Positions 9,004 through 16,762 of a stretch of 16,762 nt of DNA are shown here, in pieces. The DNA is from Amphritea sp. GTDB taxonomy: Bacteria; Pseudomonadota; Gammaproteobacteria; Pseudomonadales; Balneatricaceae. Position 1 is the first letter of the stretch; each line of letters begins with the position of its first letter. A program made the translations under genes and the position numbers. The notes under the pieces were generated by a model. It saw only the letters and a program-made list of their open reading frames with translations. It did not search any database and was not told where the DNA came from. Location of the stretch: assembly GCA_018067325.1 (NCBI GenBank), contig JAGPUU010000047.1, positions 1 through 16,762 on the forward strand. The letters run 5' to 3'.

Positions 9004-11085
9004 ATGAACCAAGCGGCCCTTGCGCAGCTGCCAGTAACCGAACTTAAAGGGGTTGGGGCAGCGCTGGAACAGAAGCTGGAAAAACTGGATATTCGCAGCC
9101 TGCAGGATCTGCTGTTTCATCTGCCTCTGCGTTATCAGGATCGTACCCGGGTTATGCCGATTGGCTCATTACGCCCCGGTGACGAAGGGGTGATTGAAGG
9201 TGAGGTTAAAGGGGCCGATATCTCGATGGGGCGGCGTCGCAGCCTGGTTTGTCGATTGCAGGATGGCACTGGCACTATTACGCTGCGTTTTTTCCACTTC
9301 TCAGCAGCACAAAAAAATAATCTTAAAGCAGGTACTCGTATTCGCTGTTTTGGCGAGGTGCGAACCGGTGCCAGTGGGCTGGAGCTCTATCATCCGGAAT
9401 ATCGCCGGGTTGATGAAGAAGAAATGACGCCGGTAGAAGAATCGCTGACGCCCATCTATCCGACGACAGAGGGGTTGAACCAAGGGCGATTTAGAGCGCT
9501 AACCGATGCCGCTTTGGAATATCTTGCTAAGGGCTCTTTGACGGAGCTGATACCTGAACATCTGCGCCAACAGTGGCAGCTACCGCCGCTGAATGATGCG
9601 GTGAGCTATCTGCATCGACCGCCGGTAGACGCCAATCAGGAGCAGTTACTGGAGGGTTACCATCCTGCCCAGCGTCGTTTGGCGTTCGAAGAGCTATTGG
9701 CACATCATCTCTCTCTTCTGAAATTGAGGCAGCGAACCCGACAGCAGGGTGCCCCGGCACTAAAGGCCAGTGGTCAGCATCAGAATGCATTTCTGCATAA
9801 CCTACCTTTTCCTCTGACCGGCGCACAACAGCGAGTCAGCCATGAGATAAGTGCTGACCTTGCTCAGCCATTCCCTATGCTGCGATTGGTTCAGGGTGAC
9901 GTAGGTTCTGGTAAAACGGTAGTGGCCGCTCTTGCGGCTCTGCAGGCGGTAGAAGGAGGGTTTCAGGCGGCAGTGATGGCACCTACCGAAATCTTGGCAG
10001 AACAGCACTATATTAATTTCGGTAACTGGCTGGAGCCTTTAGGTTTGAAAGTTGCCTGGCTGGCAGGCAAGTTGAAAGGTAAGAAACGGCAGGAGCAGCT
10101 GGAGGCGATTGCCGACGATTCGGCTCATGTTATTGTAGGTACGCATGCGCTGTTTCAGGATGAAGTGGTTTTTGCCAACTTAGGGCTGGTGGTGGTGGAT
10201 GAACAGCACCGCTTCGGTGTGCATCAGCGACTGGCGCTGCGGGAGAAAGGGCGCACAGACCATCGTTCGCCGCATCAATTAATTATGACCGCAACCCCCA
10301 TTCCCCGCACACTGACCATGAGCGCCTATGCCGATCTGGATTGTTCAATCATTGATGAGCTGCCGCCAGGGCGAACGCCCGTCAATACGGTGGTGATATC
10401 TGATCAGCGACGTCCGGAGGTGGTGCAGCGGGTTAAGGATGCCTGTGGACAGGGGCGCCAAGTCTATTGGGTTTGCACCCTGATAGAGGAATCTGAAGTA
10501 CTGCAATGTCAGGCCGCTGAAGTGACTGCTGAAGAATTACGTGAAGCGTTACCAGAGCTGCGTATCGGTTTGATTCATGGGCGGATGAAGCCAGCAGAAA
10601 AAGCTGGGATTATGGCCAGTTATAAAGCCGCTGAGCTTGATTTGTTGGTCGCAACAACAGTTATCGAGGTGGGGGTGGATGTGCCTAACGCCTCGGTGAT
10701 GATCATCGAAAACCCAGAACGGCTCGGGTTAGCTCAGCTGCACCAGTTACGTGGCCGGGTCGGGCGTGGATCGGTCGAGAGTTTTTGTTTGCTGATGTAT
10801 CATGCCCCCCTTTCGAAATCGGGCCGGGAACGGTTAGCAGTGATGCGTGAAACCACCGATGGCTTTCGTATTGCTGAAAAAGATCTGGAACTGCGTGGCC
10901 CCGGAGAAGTGCTGGGTACCCGACAGACCGGTATGATGTCGTTTAAAGTGGCTGATCTGCAACGGGATGCGGATCTACTGATCCGAGTTAAACAGATCGC
11001 CAGCCAGATCGGGAATGATCCGCAATTGAGTGATGCGATTATTCAGCGCTGGTTGGGCCGGGATGAAAAATACGCTGCTGTTTAA
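9004..11085 (+). CDS. recG: ATP-dependent DNA helicase RecG
   Basis: RecG is a monomeric double-strand DNA translocase that remodels stalled forks, Holliday junctions and R-loops. It has 693 residues, the normal length. The N-terminal wedge/OB region includes LKGVGAALEQKLEKL and DLLFHLPLRYQDR. The helicase core has Walker A GDVGSGKT (298-305), the DEQH box (399-402) in VVVDEQHRFGVHQR, TATPIPRT (motif III), TTVIEVGVDVPNA and QLRGRVGRG (motif VI). Near the end GTRQTGM belongs to the TRG motif, which couples ATP hydrolysis to translocation. All key residues appear intact. The start is one base after the oxyR stop, so translation is probably coupled. The next gene follows after 56 bases without a terminator. 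Confidence 0.97.
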   Translation: MNQAALAQLPVTELKGVGAALEQKLEKLDIRSLQDLLFHLPLRYQDRTRVMPIGSLRPGDEGVIEGEVKGADISMGRRRSLVCRLQDGTGTITLRFFHFSAAQKNNLKAGTRIRCFGEVRTGASGLELYHPEYRRVDEEEMTPVEESLTPIYPTTEGLNQGRFRALTDAALEYLAKGSLTELIPEHLRQQWQLPPLNDAVSYLHRPPVDANQEQLLEGYHPAQRRLAFEELLAHHLSLLKLRQRTRQQGAPALKASGQHQNAFLHNLPFPLTGAQQRVSHEISADLAQPFPMLRLVQGDVGSGKTVVAALAALQAVEGGFQAAVMAPTEILAEQHYINFGNWLEPLGLKVAWLAGKLKGKKRQEQLEAIADDSAHVIVGTHALFQDEVVFANLGLVVVDEQHRFGVHQRLALREKGRTDHRSPHQLIMTATPIPRTLTMSAYADLDCSIIDELPPGRTPVNTVVISDQRRPEVVQRVKDACGQGRQVYWVCTLIEESEVLQCQAAEVTAEELREALPELRIGLIHGRMKPAEKAGIMASYKAAELDLLVATTVIEVGVDVPNASVMIIENPERLGLAQLHQLRGRVGRGSVESFCLLMYHAPLSKSGRERLAVMRETTDGFRIAEKDLELRGPGEVLGTRQTGMMSFKVADLQRDADLLIRVKQIASQIGNDPQLSDAIIQRWLGRDEKYAAV

Positions 11086-11141
11086 GGTTTGCTGTTAACT
11101 ACCCGAAATTTCTAATTATCGTTTCATTGTAAGAGTTTGCT

Positions 11142-12131
11142 ATGTCTGTGCCGCCTTGTCGTTTTTCTATTGCTGAGTCTGATGCGCCGATTGAACTGCT
11201 GCCCCGGGATCTGAGTGCCTGGCAACAGGGCAATTGTGGTGTCGACTATGTGCACCGGCTTGATTCTGGTCACAAAGGCCCTGAGCTGGTTATTCAGGCG
11301 CTCACCCACGGTAATGAGATCTGTGGCGCGAATGCCCTGTTATGGTTGTTAGAAAATGATATTCGTCCGACAAAAGGTGCGATGACGCTGATTTTCGCTA
11401 ATGTTGAGGCGTATAAAACCTTCGATCCGCAACGCCCTTTTGCCAGCCGTTGCCTCAATGTAGATATGAATCGGGTCTGGCATGCATCACAGTTAACTAA
11501 GCCTGATAATCATGAAGCCCTGCGAGCGATAGAACTGCTGCCGTTTATCGAGAATGCGGATAGCCTGCTAGATCTGCATTCGACCACCTTTGCTGTGACG
11601 CCGATGCTGATCTACCCGGATAACGCCTGTAATCGGCAGTTTGCTGATCGGTTGGCGTTTCCTTTTCCTCACCTTTTGTATGATCTGGGCAGTTATCACA
11701 CCGGGATGCTGATCTCTGAACACGAACGTCATAGCGATGGCGGATTCTCCTTGGTGGCTGAATGCGGCCAGCACTTTGCAAAGGCAACAAGTCAGCAGGC
11801 GTTGGCAACTACGCTGCGCTTCTTACAACTCCACGGTATGCTTAAAGACACTATTGAGCTGCCTGACTGGGGATACTCGCCCGATAGCGATGCCGGACAT
11901 TATCGGATCGACCGGGTGCTTAAAGCGGAAAGTGAAAAATTCCGCTTTGTTGAACTTTTCAAAGGTTTTGAACAGTTTGATAAGGGAGAACTGATCGCTA
12001 TCGACGATCAGGAGCTGATCGCGGCCCCATTCGATAACTGTGCTCTGATTATGCCTGCCCGGGTGCCTATCGCCGGGGAAGAGGTGGTGACCTTGGCCGA
12101 ACGAATTGAAACATCTGTGGATAAGAATTGA
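11142..12131 (+). CDS. Succinylglutamate desuccinylase/aspartoacylase (AstE/AspA) family zinc deacylase
   Basis: Members of this M14-like family cleave N-acyl groups from amino acids using one zinc ion. The 329 residues contain the zinc ligands H56 and E59 (THGNE) and H146 (in DLHST), substrate-binding N110-R111 (in NVDMNRVW), and the catalytic E207 (in AECGQH). The active site therefore looks complete. The flanking sequence is unlike canonical AstE, and no other arginine-succinyltransferase genes are here, so the substrate is unknown. The C-terminal 110 residues probably form the beta-rich capping domain. The gene lies 56 bases after recG, and the DUF501 gene starts one base after its stop. 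An amino-acid importer lies about 4 kb upstream, but on a separate transcript. The ribosome site is weak. Confidence 0.88.
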   Translation: MSVPPCRFSIAESDAPIELLPRDLSAWQQGNCGVDYVHRLDSGHKGPELVIQALTHGNEICGANALLWLLENDIRPTKGAMTLIFANVEAYKTFDPQRPFASRCLNVDMNRVWHASQLTKPDNHEALRAIELLPFIENADSLLDLHSTTFAVTPMLIYPDNACNRQFADRLAFPFPHLLYDLGSYHTGMLISEHERHSDGGFSLVAECGQHFAKATSQQALATTLRFLQLHGMLKDTIELPDWGYSPDSDAGHYRIDRVLKAESEKFRFVELFKGFEQFDKGELIAIDDQELIAAPFDNCALIMPARVPIAGEEVVTLAERIETSVDKN

Positions 12132-12132
12132 A

Positions 12133-12645
12133 ATGTCTGTAACAGAACAACAGCTTGAATTGGTTGAAAAACAGTTGGGTCGTAAGCCGCGTGGGCTGGT
12201 CGATATCGCCTGGCAAAATAAACAGGGAATTCCCGCCGTACTGCAGATGCGATCACTGGTAGATGATCAACCCTTTCCTACTTTGTATTGGCTTAGCTCT
12301 AAAGACCTCTATCAGGCGATTGCTGAGATAGAAACGGGCGGCGAAGTAAAACGCATAGAGCAGCAGATTGGATTAGATGATGAATTACGGGCAGCCCATC
12401 TGGCTGACCAACAACGTTATGTCGATCTGCGCTGGAAAATGATGGCGGACAATGATCGTCAGAGAATCGATGAGCTGGGCTTTACTGAGTTGTTCAATAG
12501 TTATGGAATAGGCGGTATTCGTCATTGGGATAAGGTTCGTTGCCTGCATATGCAGTACGCCTATCATCTCGCCGTGGGAGGTACTGCTATTGGTCAGTTA
12601 TTGGATGAACGATTCGCTTTACAAGAGCTGGCTATACACAATTAA
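12133..12645 (+). CDS. DUF501 family protein
   Basis: This 170-residue protein of unknown function carries the DUF501 signatures: a central PFPTLYWLSSKDL and a C-terminal IRHWDKVRCLHMQYAYHLAVGGTAIGQLLDE, here read in two consecutive stretches. The Cys-Leu-His and the downstream His suggest a possible metal or redox site, but no activity is established. I chose ATG 12133, one base after the upstream stop. A longer TTG-initiated frame from 12106 would overlap the previous gene and lacks support. An exact DnaA-box 9-mer on the minus strand (12116-12124) covers the region where a ribosome site would be. The gene is last in the oxyR-recG run and is followed by a strong bidirectional terminator. 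Confidence 0.87.
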   Translation: MSVTEQQLELVEKQLGRKPRGLVDIAWQNKQGIPAVLQMRSLVDDQPFPTLYWLSSKDLYQAIAEIETGGEVKRIEQQIGLDDELRAAHLADQQRYVDLRWKMMADNDRQRIDELGFTELFNSYGIGGIRHWDKVRCLHMQYAYHLAVGGTAIGQLLDERFALQELAIHN

Positions 12646-12663
12646 GCGGTAGGTTTCAGGCAT

Positions 12664-12693
12664 AAAAAAAGCAGGCACATAGCCTGCTTTTTT
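12664..12693. terminator. Bidirectional Rho-independent terminator between DUF501 gene and ferredoxin gene
   Basis: GCAGGC (12671-12676) and GCCTGC (12682-12687) pair around ACATA. Seven A precede the stem and six T follow it, so the element terminates on both strands: the rightward oxyR-recG-deacylase-DUF501 run and the leftward coaD-ferredoxin unit. A second perfect 8-base inverted repeat (GTAAGTAA/TTACTTAC, 12703-12725) overlaps the ferredoxin stop codon and may add to leftward termination. Confidence 0.93.
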
Positions 12694-12717
12694 AGTTGAT
12701 CAGTAAGTAAAAACTGC

Positions 12718-12993
<276 letters not shown>

Positions 12994-13001
12994 CTAAAAA
13001 A

Positions 13002-13669
<668 letters not shown>

Positions 13670-14932
13670 ATGAAGACCCATCAGCGATTTTCTCTGTTAC
13701 TTATACTTACGGCGTCCACTATTCTTAGTGGTTGTCAGACATTACAGAACCTTGATAAAGGATTATACAACGTTGCCGAGTCGATTAGTGAAACCGACCG
13801 GGTAACAGGCCAGCGTACATTGAGCGCCGCCGACCGGAGTGCACAGATTCGTCAGGGTAATGCCGCTGTGGAGCAGATGTTGGCTGGCGAGAAAAAAGCG
13901 GGACGTAAAATTCATGCGTCACTTGATCGCAAACAGTATCAGCGATTGATTCGTATATTCGACCGGATTCATCGGGTGAGTCATCTGAGTCAGGAACGCT
14001 GGCAGCCGATTCTGATTGATCGGGATTCTTTCAATGCCTTTACCACCGGAGGCACCTATATAGTGGTGCACAGTGGCCTGATGAAACAGTTGAACGATGC
14101 AGAAGTTGCCGCGGTGGTGGGTCATGAGATCGCTCATACGGTAGCGAATCACGTAGGTGAGCGTCAGACGACACAGCAATTGAGCGCGCTGGCCTCTAGT
14201 GCTGCACGCCAAAAAGGGTTTCAGGCGGCTTATACCCATGAACTGGAGCGAGAGGCGGACAGAATTGGCGTCCTTTACAGCGCCTTGGCGGGATATGATC
14301 CTTACGCAGCTACCAGAATCTGGCAGCGACAGTTTAAGGAACAGGGCAACGCCCGCAGCTTATTTGCCCATGATCACCCGGTGAATGCAGAGCGAGCGGC
14401 GGAGACTAAGGTTCTGGCAAACAAAGTTAAGCAATATTACCAACCTGGCCGGATTAACCCCAATGCAGCAACTTTGCGGGATAATAATAGTTTATGGCAG
14501 AAGCGTGAAAACCGGGATCAAGCGACTGCCGGTGAAGGCGGAGGCGTTTCCGCTATCTTATCCACAGCATTAGGCGCTTATGTGGGGCATCAGCAGGCAA
14601 AGCAGGAAGCGGTACGTCAATCCCAGCACGCCCAGTTTGTCCAGGCCGTAGAAAAACATATGAAGCTAGAACAGCAGAAACGGGCCTCGAATACTAGCTG
14701 GGCAACCCGCTGGCGCTATTCAGGGAACCTAGCGCTGAAAGGGGTCGTGATGGGCTTTCTGGCGCAGGATAGCAAAGGTAAAACTCATCGTTATGTGGCG
14801 CATCAGCCCGGTGTAGTCCGTCCGGGACAGCGCTTCGATCTGACCTTCGTGATGAAAGACGGAATAACCATGAAGCAGCTGGAAAAGATGAAAGCACGTT
14901 ACTATCTGGATGATGCTTTGCCGGCTAAATAA
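13670..14932 (+). CDS. M48 family metalloprotease lipoprotein
   Basis: This is a zinc protease predicted to be anchored at the periplasmic face of the outer membrane. Residues 1-22 form a lipoprotein signal with lipobox LSGC (C22); Gln at +2 favours outer-membrane sorting. The peptidase domain has HEIAH (H152, E153, H156) in VVGHEIAHTVANHVGER. The downstream ExxxD (E193, D197, in HELEREADRIG) supplies the third ligand. These match the M48C group that includes BepA and LoiP, which act in outer-membrane protein quality control. It differs from BepA in lacking obvious TPR repeats. Instead a Gly-rich segment (about 288-306) leads to a Gln/Lys-rich helical stretch, then a roughly 80-residue C-terminal domain (from about 345) that I do not recognise. 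GAGGTGG precedes the start. It looks monocistronic. Confidence 0.9.
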   Translation: MKTHQRFSLLLILTASTILSGCQTLQNLDKGLYNVAESISETDRVTGQRTLSAADRSAQIRQGNAAVEQMLAGEKKAGRKIHASLDRKQYQRLIRIFDRIHRVSHLSQERWQPILIDRDSFNAFTTGGTYIVVHSGLMKQLNDAEVAAVVGHEIAHTVANHVGERQTTQQLSALASSAARQKGFQAAYTHELEREADRIGVLYSALAGYDPYAATRIWQRQFKEQGNARSLFAHDHPVNAERAAETKVLANKVKQYYQPGRINPNAATLRDNNSLWQKRENRDQATAGEGGGVSAILSTALGAYVGHQQAKQEAVRQSQHAQFVQAVEKHMKLEQQKRASNTSWATRWRYSGNLALKGVVMGFLAQDSKGKTHRYVAHQPGVVRPGQRFDLTFVMKDGITMKQLEKMKARYYLDDALPAK

Positions 14933-15209
14933 CGGCCGTAGTTCGTTGTTCGAACGTCACAAAGAGCGTGACTTGCTCGTGGCTAGCCAGAGCCTTCGTT
15001 TGCGCGGCTGTTTGAAGGTGCTTTTGTAGAAGACGATCACTCGTGATGAAAGCTTTTATAGGATTAAGGGCTATGGTCTGTAGTGCTCGTATGAAATGGG
15101 TTTACAGGCCAACTTTCAAATTGAACCATTGTTAACCACGGATATAAAGAAGAAAGCTGACTCCTCCCTCATTGTTTGTAGCACTGATGAGGAACGGTCT
15201 CTGTATCTG
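14933..15209. other. Convergent intergenic region, no gene seen
   Basis: This lies between the protease stop and the stop of the AraC-type gene. It has an 8-base palindrome GTTCGAAC (14948-14955) and two weak short dyads (GTCAC/GTGAC at 14956-14972, and ATCAC-TC-GTGAT further on). None has a T-run, so I cannot call a terminator. No open frame here has a credible start and ribosome site. Confidence 0.5.
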
Positions 15210-16232
15210 CTAAAAGCTGGTTGATTGAGACTGCCCCTGAAACGCTGCGGGTGAAACTCCTGTCCAGCGCTTAAACGCTCGAGCAAAGTTACTGGGTTCA
15301 GAGAAGCCCAACAGGTAGGTCACCTCACTCACACTGCGGCCGACTTCTTTAAGGTACTGCTTGGCTAGGCTATGTCTGACATCTTCCAGCAATTGCTTGT
15401 AGGTCAGGGCTTCTGAACTCAAGCGCCGCTGTAAAGTACGCGCACTCAGGTTCAAAGCGCGCGCCACCGTCTCTTGCGATGGAGGCCCTGAAGGTAATAA
15501 ATCGATGATGCATGCGCGGACCTGATTACCCGAATGGCTGCTATCATGGCGCTGCAGATAATCAATAACGATCTGATCGTTGACTCGAGCGAGCTCTGGA
15601 TTAGCCATCGCCAAAGGCTGGTTTAACTCTTCAAGGTCAAAGTACAAGCAGTTCTCTGCACTCTGATATATTACTTCAGCCTTGAAGAAGGCTGAAAACT
15701 TGTCCCGATTCGCCGGAGCTTGCCGCTGTAGTTCTACTCTGACAGGCGAGAAGTCAGGGCTTTTAGTCATTCGGCATAGCTGTACAAATACGGCTAATGC
15801 AGCATCAAGCGATGCCGGCGCCGCCCTCCCTGCAGGTACGGGTATTTTGTACCAAAGCTTCATCTGCGCATCGTTTTGATCCAGTATGACTTCCCCGGCA
15901 GTGGAAATGAGTCGGTAATAACGTACCAGTCGCTCAAAAGCATCCAGCAATGTATTGCTAGCCATCCAGGAAAACCCCAAACCATTCAGCGCCGCTGGCT
16001 GCATTTGCTGGGCAAAGGTGATACCGAAACTGTCATCTCCAGTGTTTTCTACAGCGAGACGCCATAACTTCTGCATAGCAATTGCTTTGACTCGAGATTC
16101 AGTTGCATGGTCATCCAGACCTGCCTGTTGGAACAAGGCGGTACTGTCGCAGCCATAAGCTAGGAGGGTGCTGCGCATTGTATGGGCAATACCTGAATGG
16201 GTAGTCACGCTCTCAGTTGATACTTTATCCAT
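15210..16232 (-). CDS. AraC-family transcriptional regulator with arabinose-binding-like N-terminal domain
   Basis: This is a DNA-binding regulator of 340 residues. The C-terminal AraC/XylS domain (about 235-335) has two helix-turn-helix units: the first around SQETVARALNLSARTLQRRL, the second in VSEVTYLLGFSEPSNFARAF. It closes with KRWTGVSPAAFQ, the family signature. The N-terminal two thirds resemble the PF12625-type ligand or dimerisation domain seen in OruR-like regulators (GLGFSWMASNTLLDAFERLVRYYRLIS spans about 85-111). The effector cannot be predicted. The ATG at 16232 has a weak upstream GGAAGAA. It is transcribed away from the secreted repeat protein across 186 bases containing a 14-base palindrome, so regulation of that neighbour or of itself is plausible but unproven. 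Confidence 0.92.
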   Translation of the reverse strand: MDKVSTESVTTHSGIAHTMRSTLLAYGCDSTALFQQAGLDDHATESRVKAIAMQKLWRLAVENTGDDSFGITFAQQMQPAALNGLGFSWMASNTLLDAFERLVRYYRLISTAGEVILDQNDAQMKLWYKIPVPAGRAAPASLDAALAVFVQLCRMTKSPDFSPVRVELQRQAPANRDKFSAFFKAEVIYQSAENCLYFDLEELNQPLAMANPELARVNDQIVIDYLQRHDSSHSGNQVRACIIDLLPSGPPSQETVARALNLSARTLQRRLSSEALTYKQLLEDVRHSLAKQYLKEVGRSVSEVTYLLGFSEPSNFARAFKRWTGVSPAAFQGQSQSTSF

Positions 16233-16366
16233 GAGTTTTATTCTTCCGATACAGCGGCGGATATCAGCGAGTCAGTCTAATTTAAAAGCACTCTCAATTT
16301 CAATTTGGCATGAAATGATCAGTCAGGGGCGGCTACGGATTACCCCGAAATTCCTCCCTGCGAATA

Positions 16367-16380
16367 TGATAGCTCTATCA
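16367..16380. promoter_or_regulatory. Perfect inverted repeat, possible operator
   Basis: TGATAG and CTATCA arms with a CT spacer lie 38 bases before the start of the repeat protein gene, in the region shared with the divergent AraC-type regulator. The position suits an operator, or part of a promoter. AraC-family sites are more often direct repeats, so the link to that regulator is weak. Confidence 0.35.
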
Positions 16381-16418
16381 AAATAAAACATGCGGATCAC
16401 AGAGCCAGAGGGCTAATC

Positions 16419-16762
16419 ATGACAACGTTTAACGCAAAAACAACATTAATATTTATTTTAACGGCATTGCTGGTTTTTCCTGCTATAGCCCAGGCCGGTA
16501 TCGGGCGAGATAATGACTCCCGCCAGGAGCACCGAACAGATGATCGCCGTGACGACCGACAAGATGATCGCGTAGATGACCGCCGTGACGATCGACAAGA
16601 TGACCGTGTAGATGACCGCCGTGACGACCGACAAGATGCTCGCGTTGATAGTCGTCGAGGCAATAACCACTTACGGGTCATCGCTCCCCGCCATAGAACA
16701 TTTAATAAAGTAGTAATAATACGAAATTACGGTCACTCCTATTTAGGCTATGGTCATCATAT
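16419..16762 (+). CDS. Secreted protein with Asp/Arg-rich DDRx repeats (partial, runs off right edge)
   Basis: An open frame of 114 codons reaches the window end with no stop. ATG 16419 has AGAGGG at 16407-16412 upstream. Residues 1-26 are a clear Sec signal peptide (one Lys, hydrophobic core, AQA|G cleavage). The mature part carries nine DDRx tetrapeptides in which x cycles Arg-Gln-Val, making three 12-residue units (residues 41-76). The last Val unit reads DAR-V. After this comes a less charged segment (LRVIAPRHRTFNKVVIIRN), then a His/Tyr/Gly-rich stretch (YGHSYLGYGHH). It is probably periplasmic or exported. The layout recalls small exported Gammaproteobacteria proteins of unknown function such as the DUF6515 group, but that is a loose resemblance and I assign no function. 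Confidence 0.8.
   Translation, partial: MTTFNAKTTLIFILTALLVFPAIAQAGIGRDNDSRQEHRTDDRRDDRQDDRVDDRRDDRQDDRVDDRRDDRQDARVDSRRGNNHLRVIAPRHRTFNKVVIIRNYGHSYLGYGHH
16539..16646 (+). repeat. Three tandem 36-base units encoding DDRRDDRQDDRV
   Basis: Units are at 16539-16574, 16575-16610 and 16611-16646. Units 1 and 2 differ at four bases, all synonymous third positions. Unit 3 has one amino-acid change (Asp to Ala) plus silent changes. Each unit is itself three 12-base DDRx sub-repeats. Confidence 0.95.

Noticed and set aside
1700..10192. Three GCTGGTGG octamers (1700-1707, 2912-2919, 10185-10192) matching the E. coli Chi site
   Set aside because: All are in coding Leu-Val contexts and arise from common codons. 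Chi sequence differs between lineages, and nothing shows it applies here.
12106..12132. Upstream TTG start for the DUF501 gene
   Set aside because: It would overlap the deacylase gene by 26 bases without a ribosome site; the ATG one base after the stop is simpler.
14933..15209. Terminator for the M48 protease gene or the AraC-type gene
   Set aside because: Only 5-base stems and no T-run on either strand.
16302..16318. Sigma-54-like promoter (TTGGCATGAAATGATC)
   Set aside because: The -12 element TTGC is missing at the right spacing.
16539..16646. Possible CRISPR array from regularly spaced 36-base repeats
   Set aside because: The units are directly tandem with no spacers, and they encode an in-frame protein repeat.
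16397..16681. Long minus-strand open frames through the DDRx repeat, reading Ser/Arg/Cys-rich or Val/Ile-rich repeats
   Set aside because: A repeat with a period divisible by three keeps other frames open automatically. The plus-strand frame has a ribosome site and a proper signal peptide; the others do not.

Overview
The window looks like a chromosomal housekeeping segment from a marine-type gammaproteobacterium. The best guess is Oceanospirillales or a relative of the pseudomonads. The reasons are gene pairs I know from Pseudomonas and its relatives (hemB-ppk, oxyR-recG, coaD-ferredoxin), a Pseudomonas-type metal site in HemB, and moderate GC content. The placement is inference, as no rRNA or other taxonomic marker is present. 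There is no phage, insertion sequence, CRISPR array, tRNA or rRNA.

Layout from left to right. A minus-strand membrane protein is cut by the left edge (1-167). It is followed by a 344-base divergent spacer with a good candidate Pho box. hemB and ppk1 (512-3800) lie downstream and end at a strong terminator. A four-gene polar amino-acid ABC importer follows (4092-7160): ATPase, periplasmic binding protein, a hairpin, then two permeases overlapping by 4 bases. A convergent SDR-fold gene (7177-8040, minus) is nearly back-to-back with oxyR. The run oxyR, recG, AstE/AspA-like deacylase and DUF501 gene (8094-12645) is tightly packed and ends at a bidirectional terminator. On its far side a minus-strand pair, coaD and a YfhL/Alvin-type ferredoxin, converges on the same terminator. 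Then come a lipoprotein M48 metalloprotease (13670-14932), a minus-strand AraC-type regulator (15210-16232) and, divergent from it, a secreted protein with an Asp/Arg repeat that runs off the right edge (16419-16762).

Functional links. hemB (heme synthesis) and ppk1 (polyphosphate synthesis) probably share a phosphate-responsive promoter. The importer probably brings in arginine, ornithine or histidine-like amino acids. OxyR senses peroxide, RecG repairs stalled forks, and the two downstream genes seem to ride on the same transcript. CoaD (CoA synthesis) and the ferredoxin form a small housekeeping unit.

I saw no convincing undescribed multi-gene system. The items most worth a second look are the Pho box before hemB-ppk1, the three-layer DDRx repeat protein next to the AraC regulator, the duplicated acidic Val/Glu/Pro extension on PPK1, and three exact DnaA-box 9-mers.
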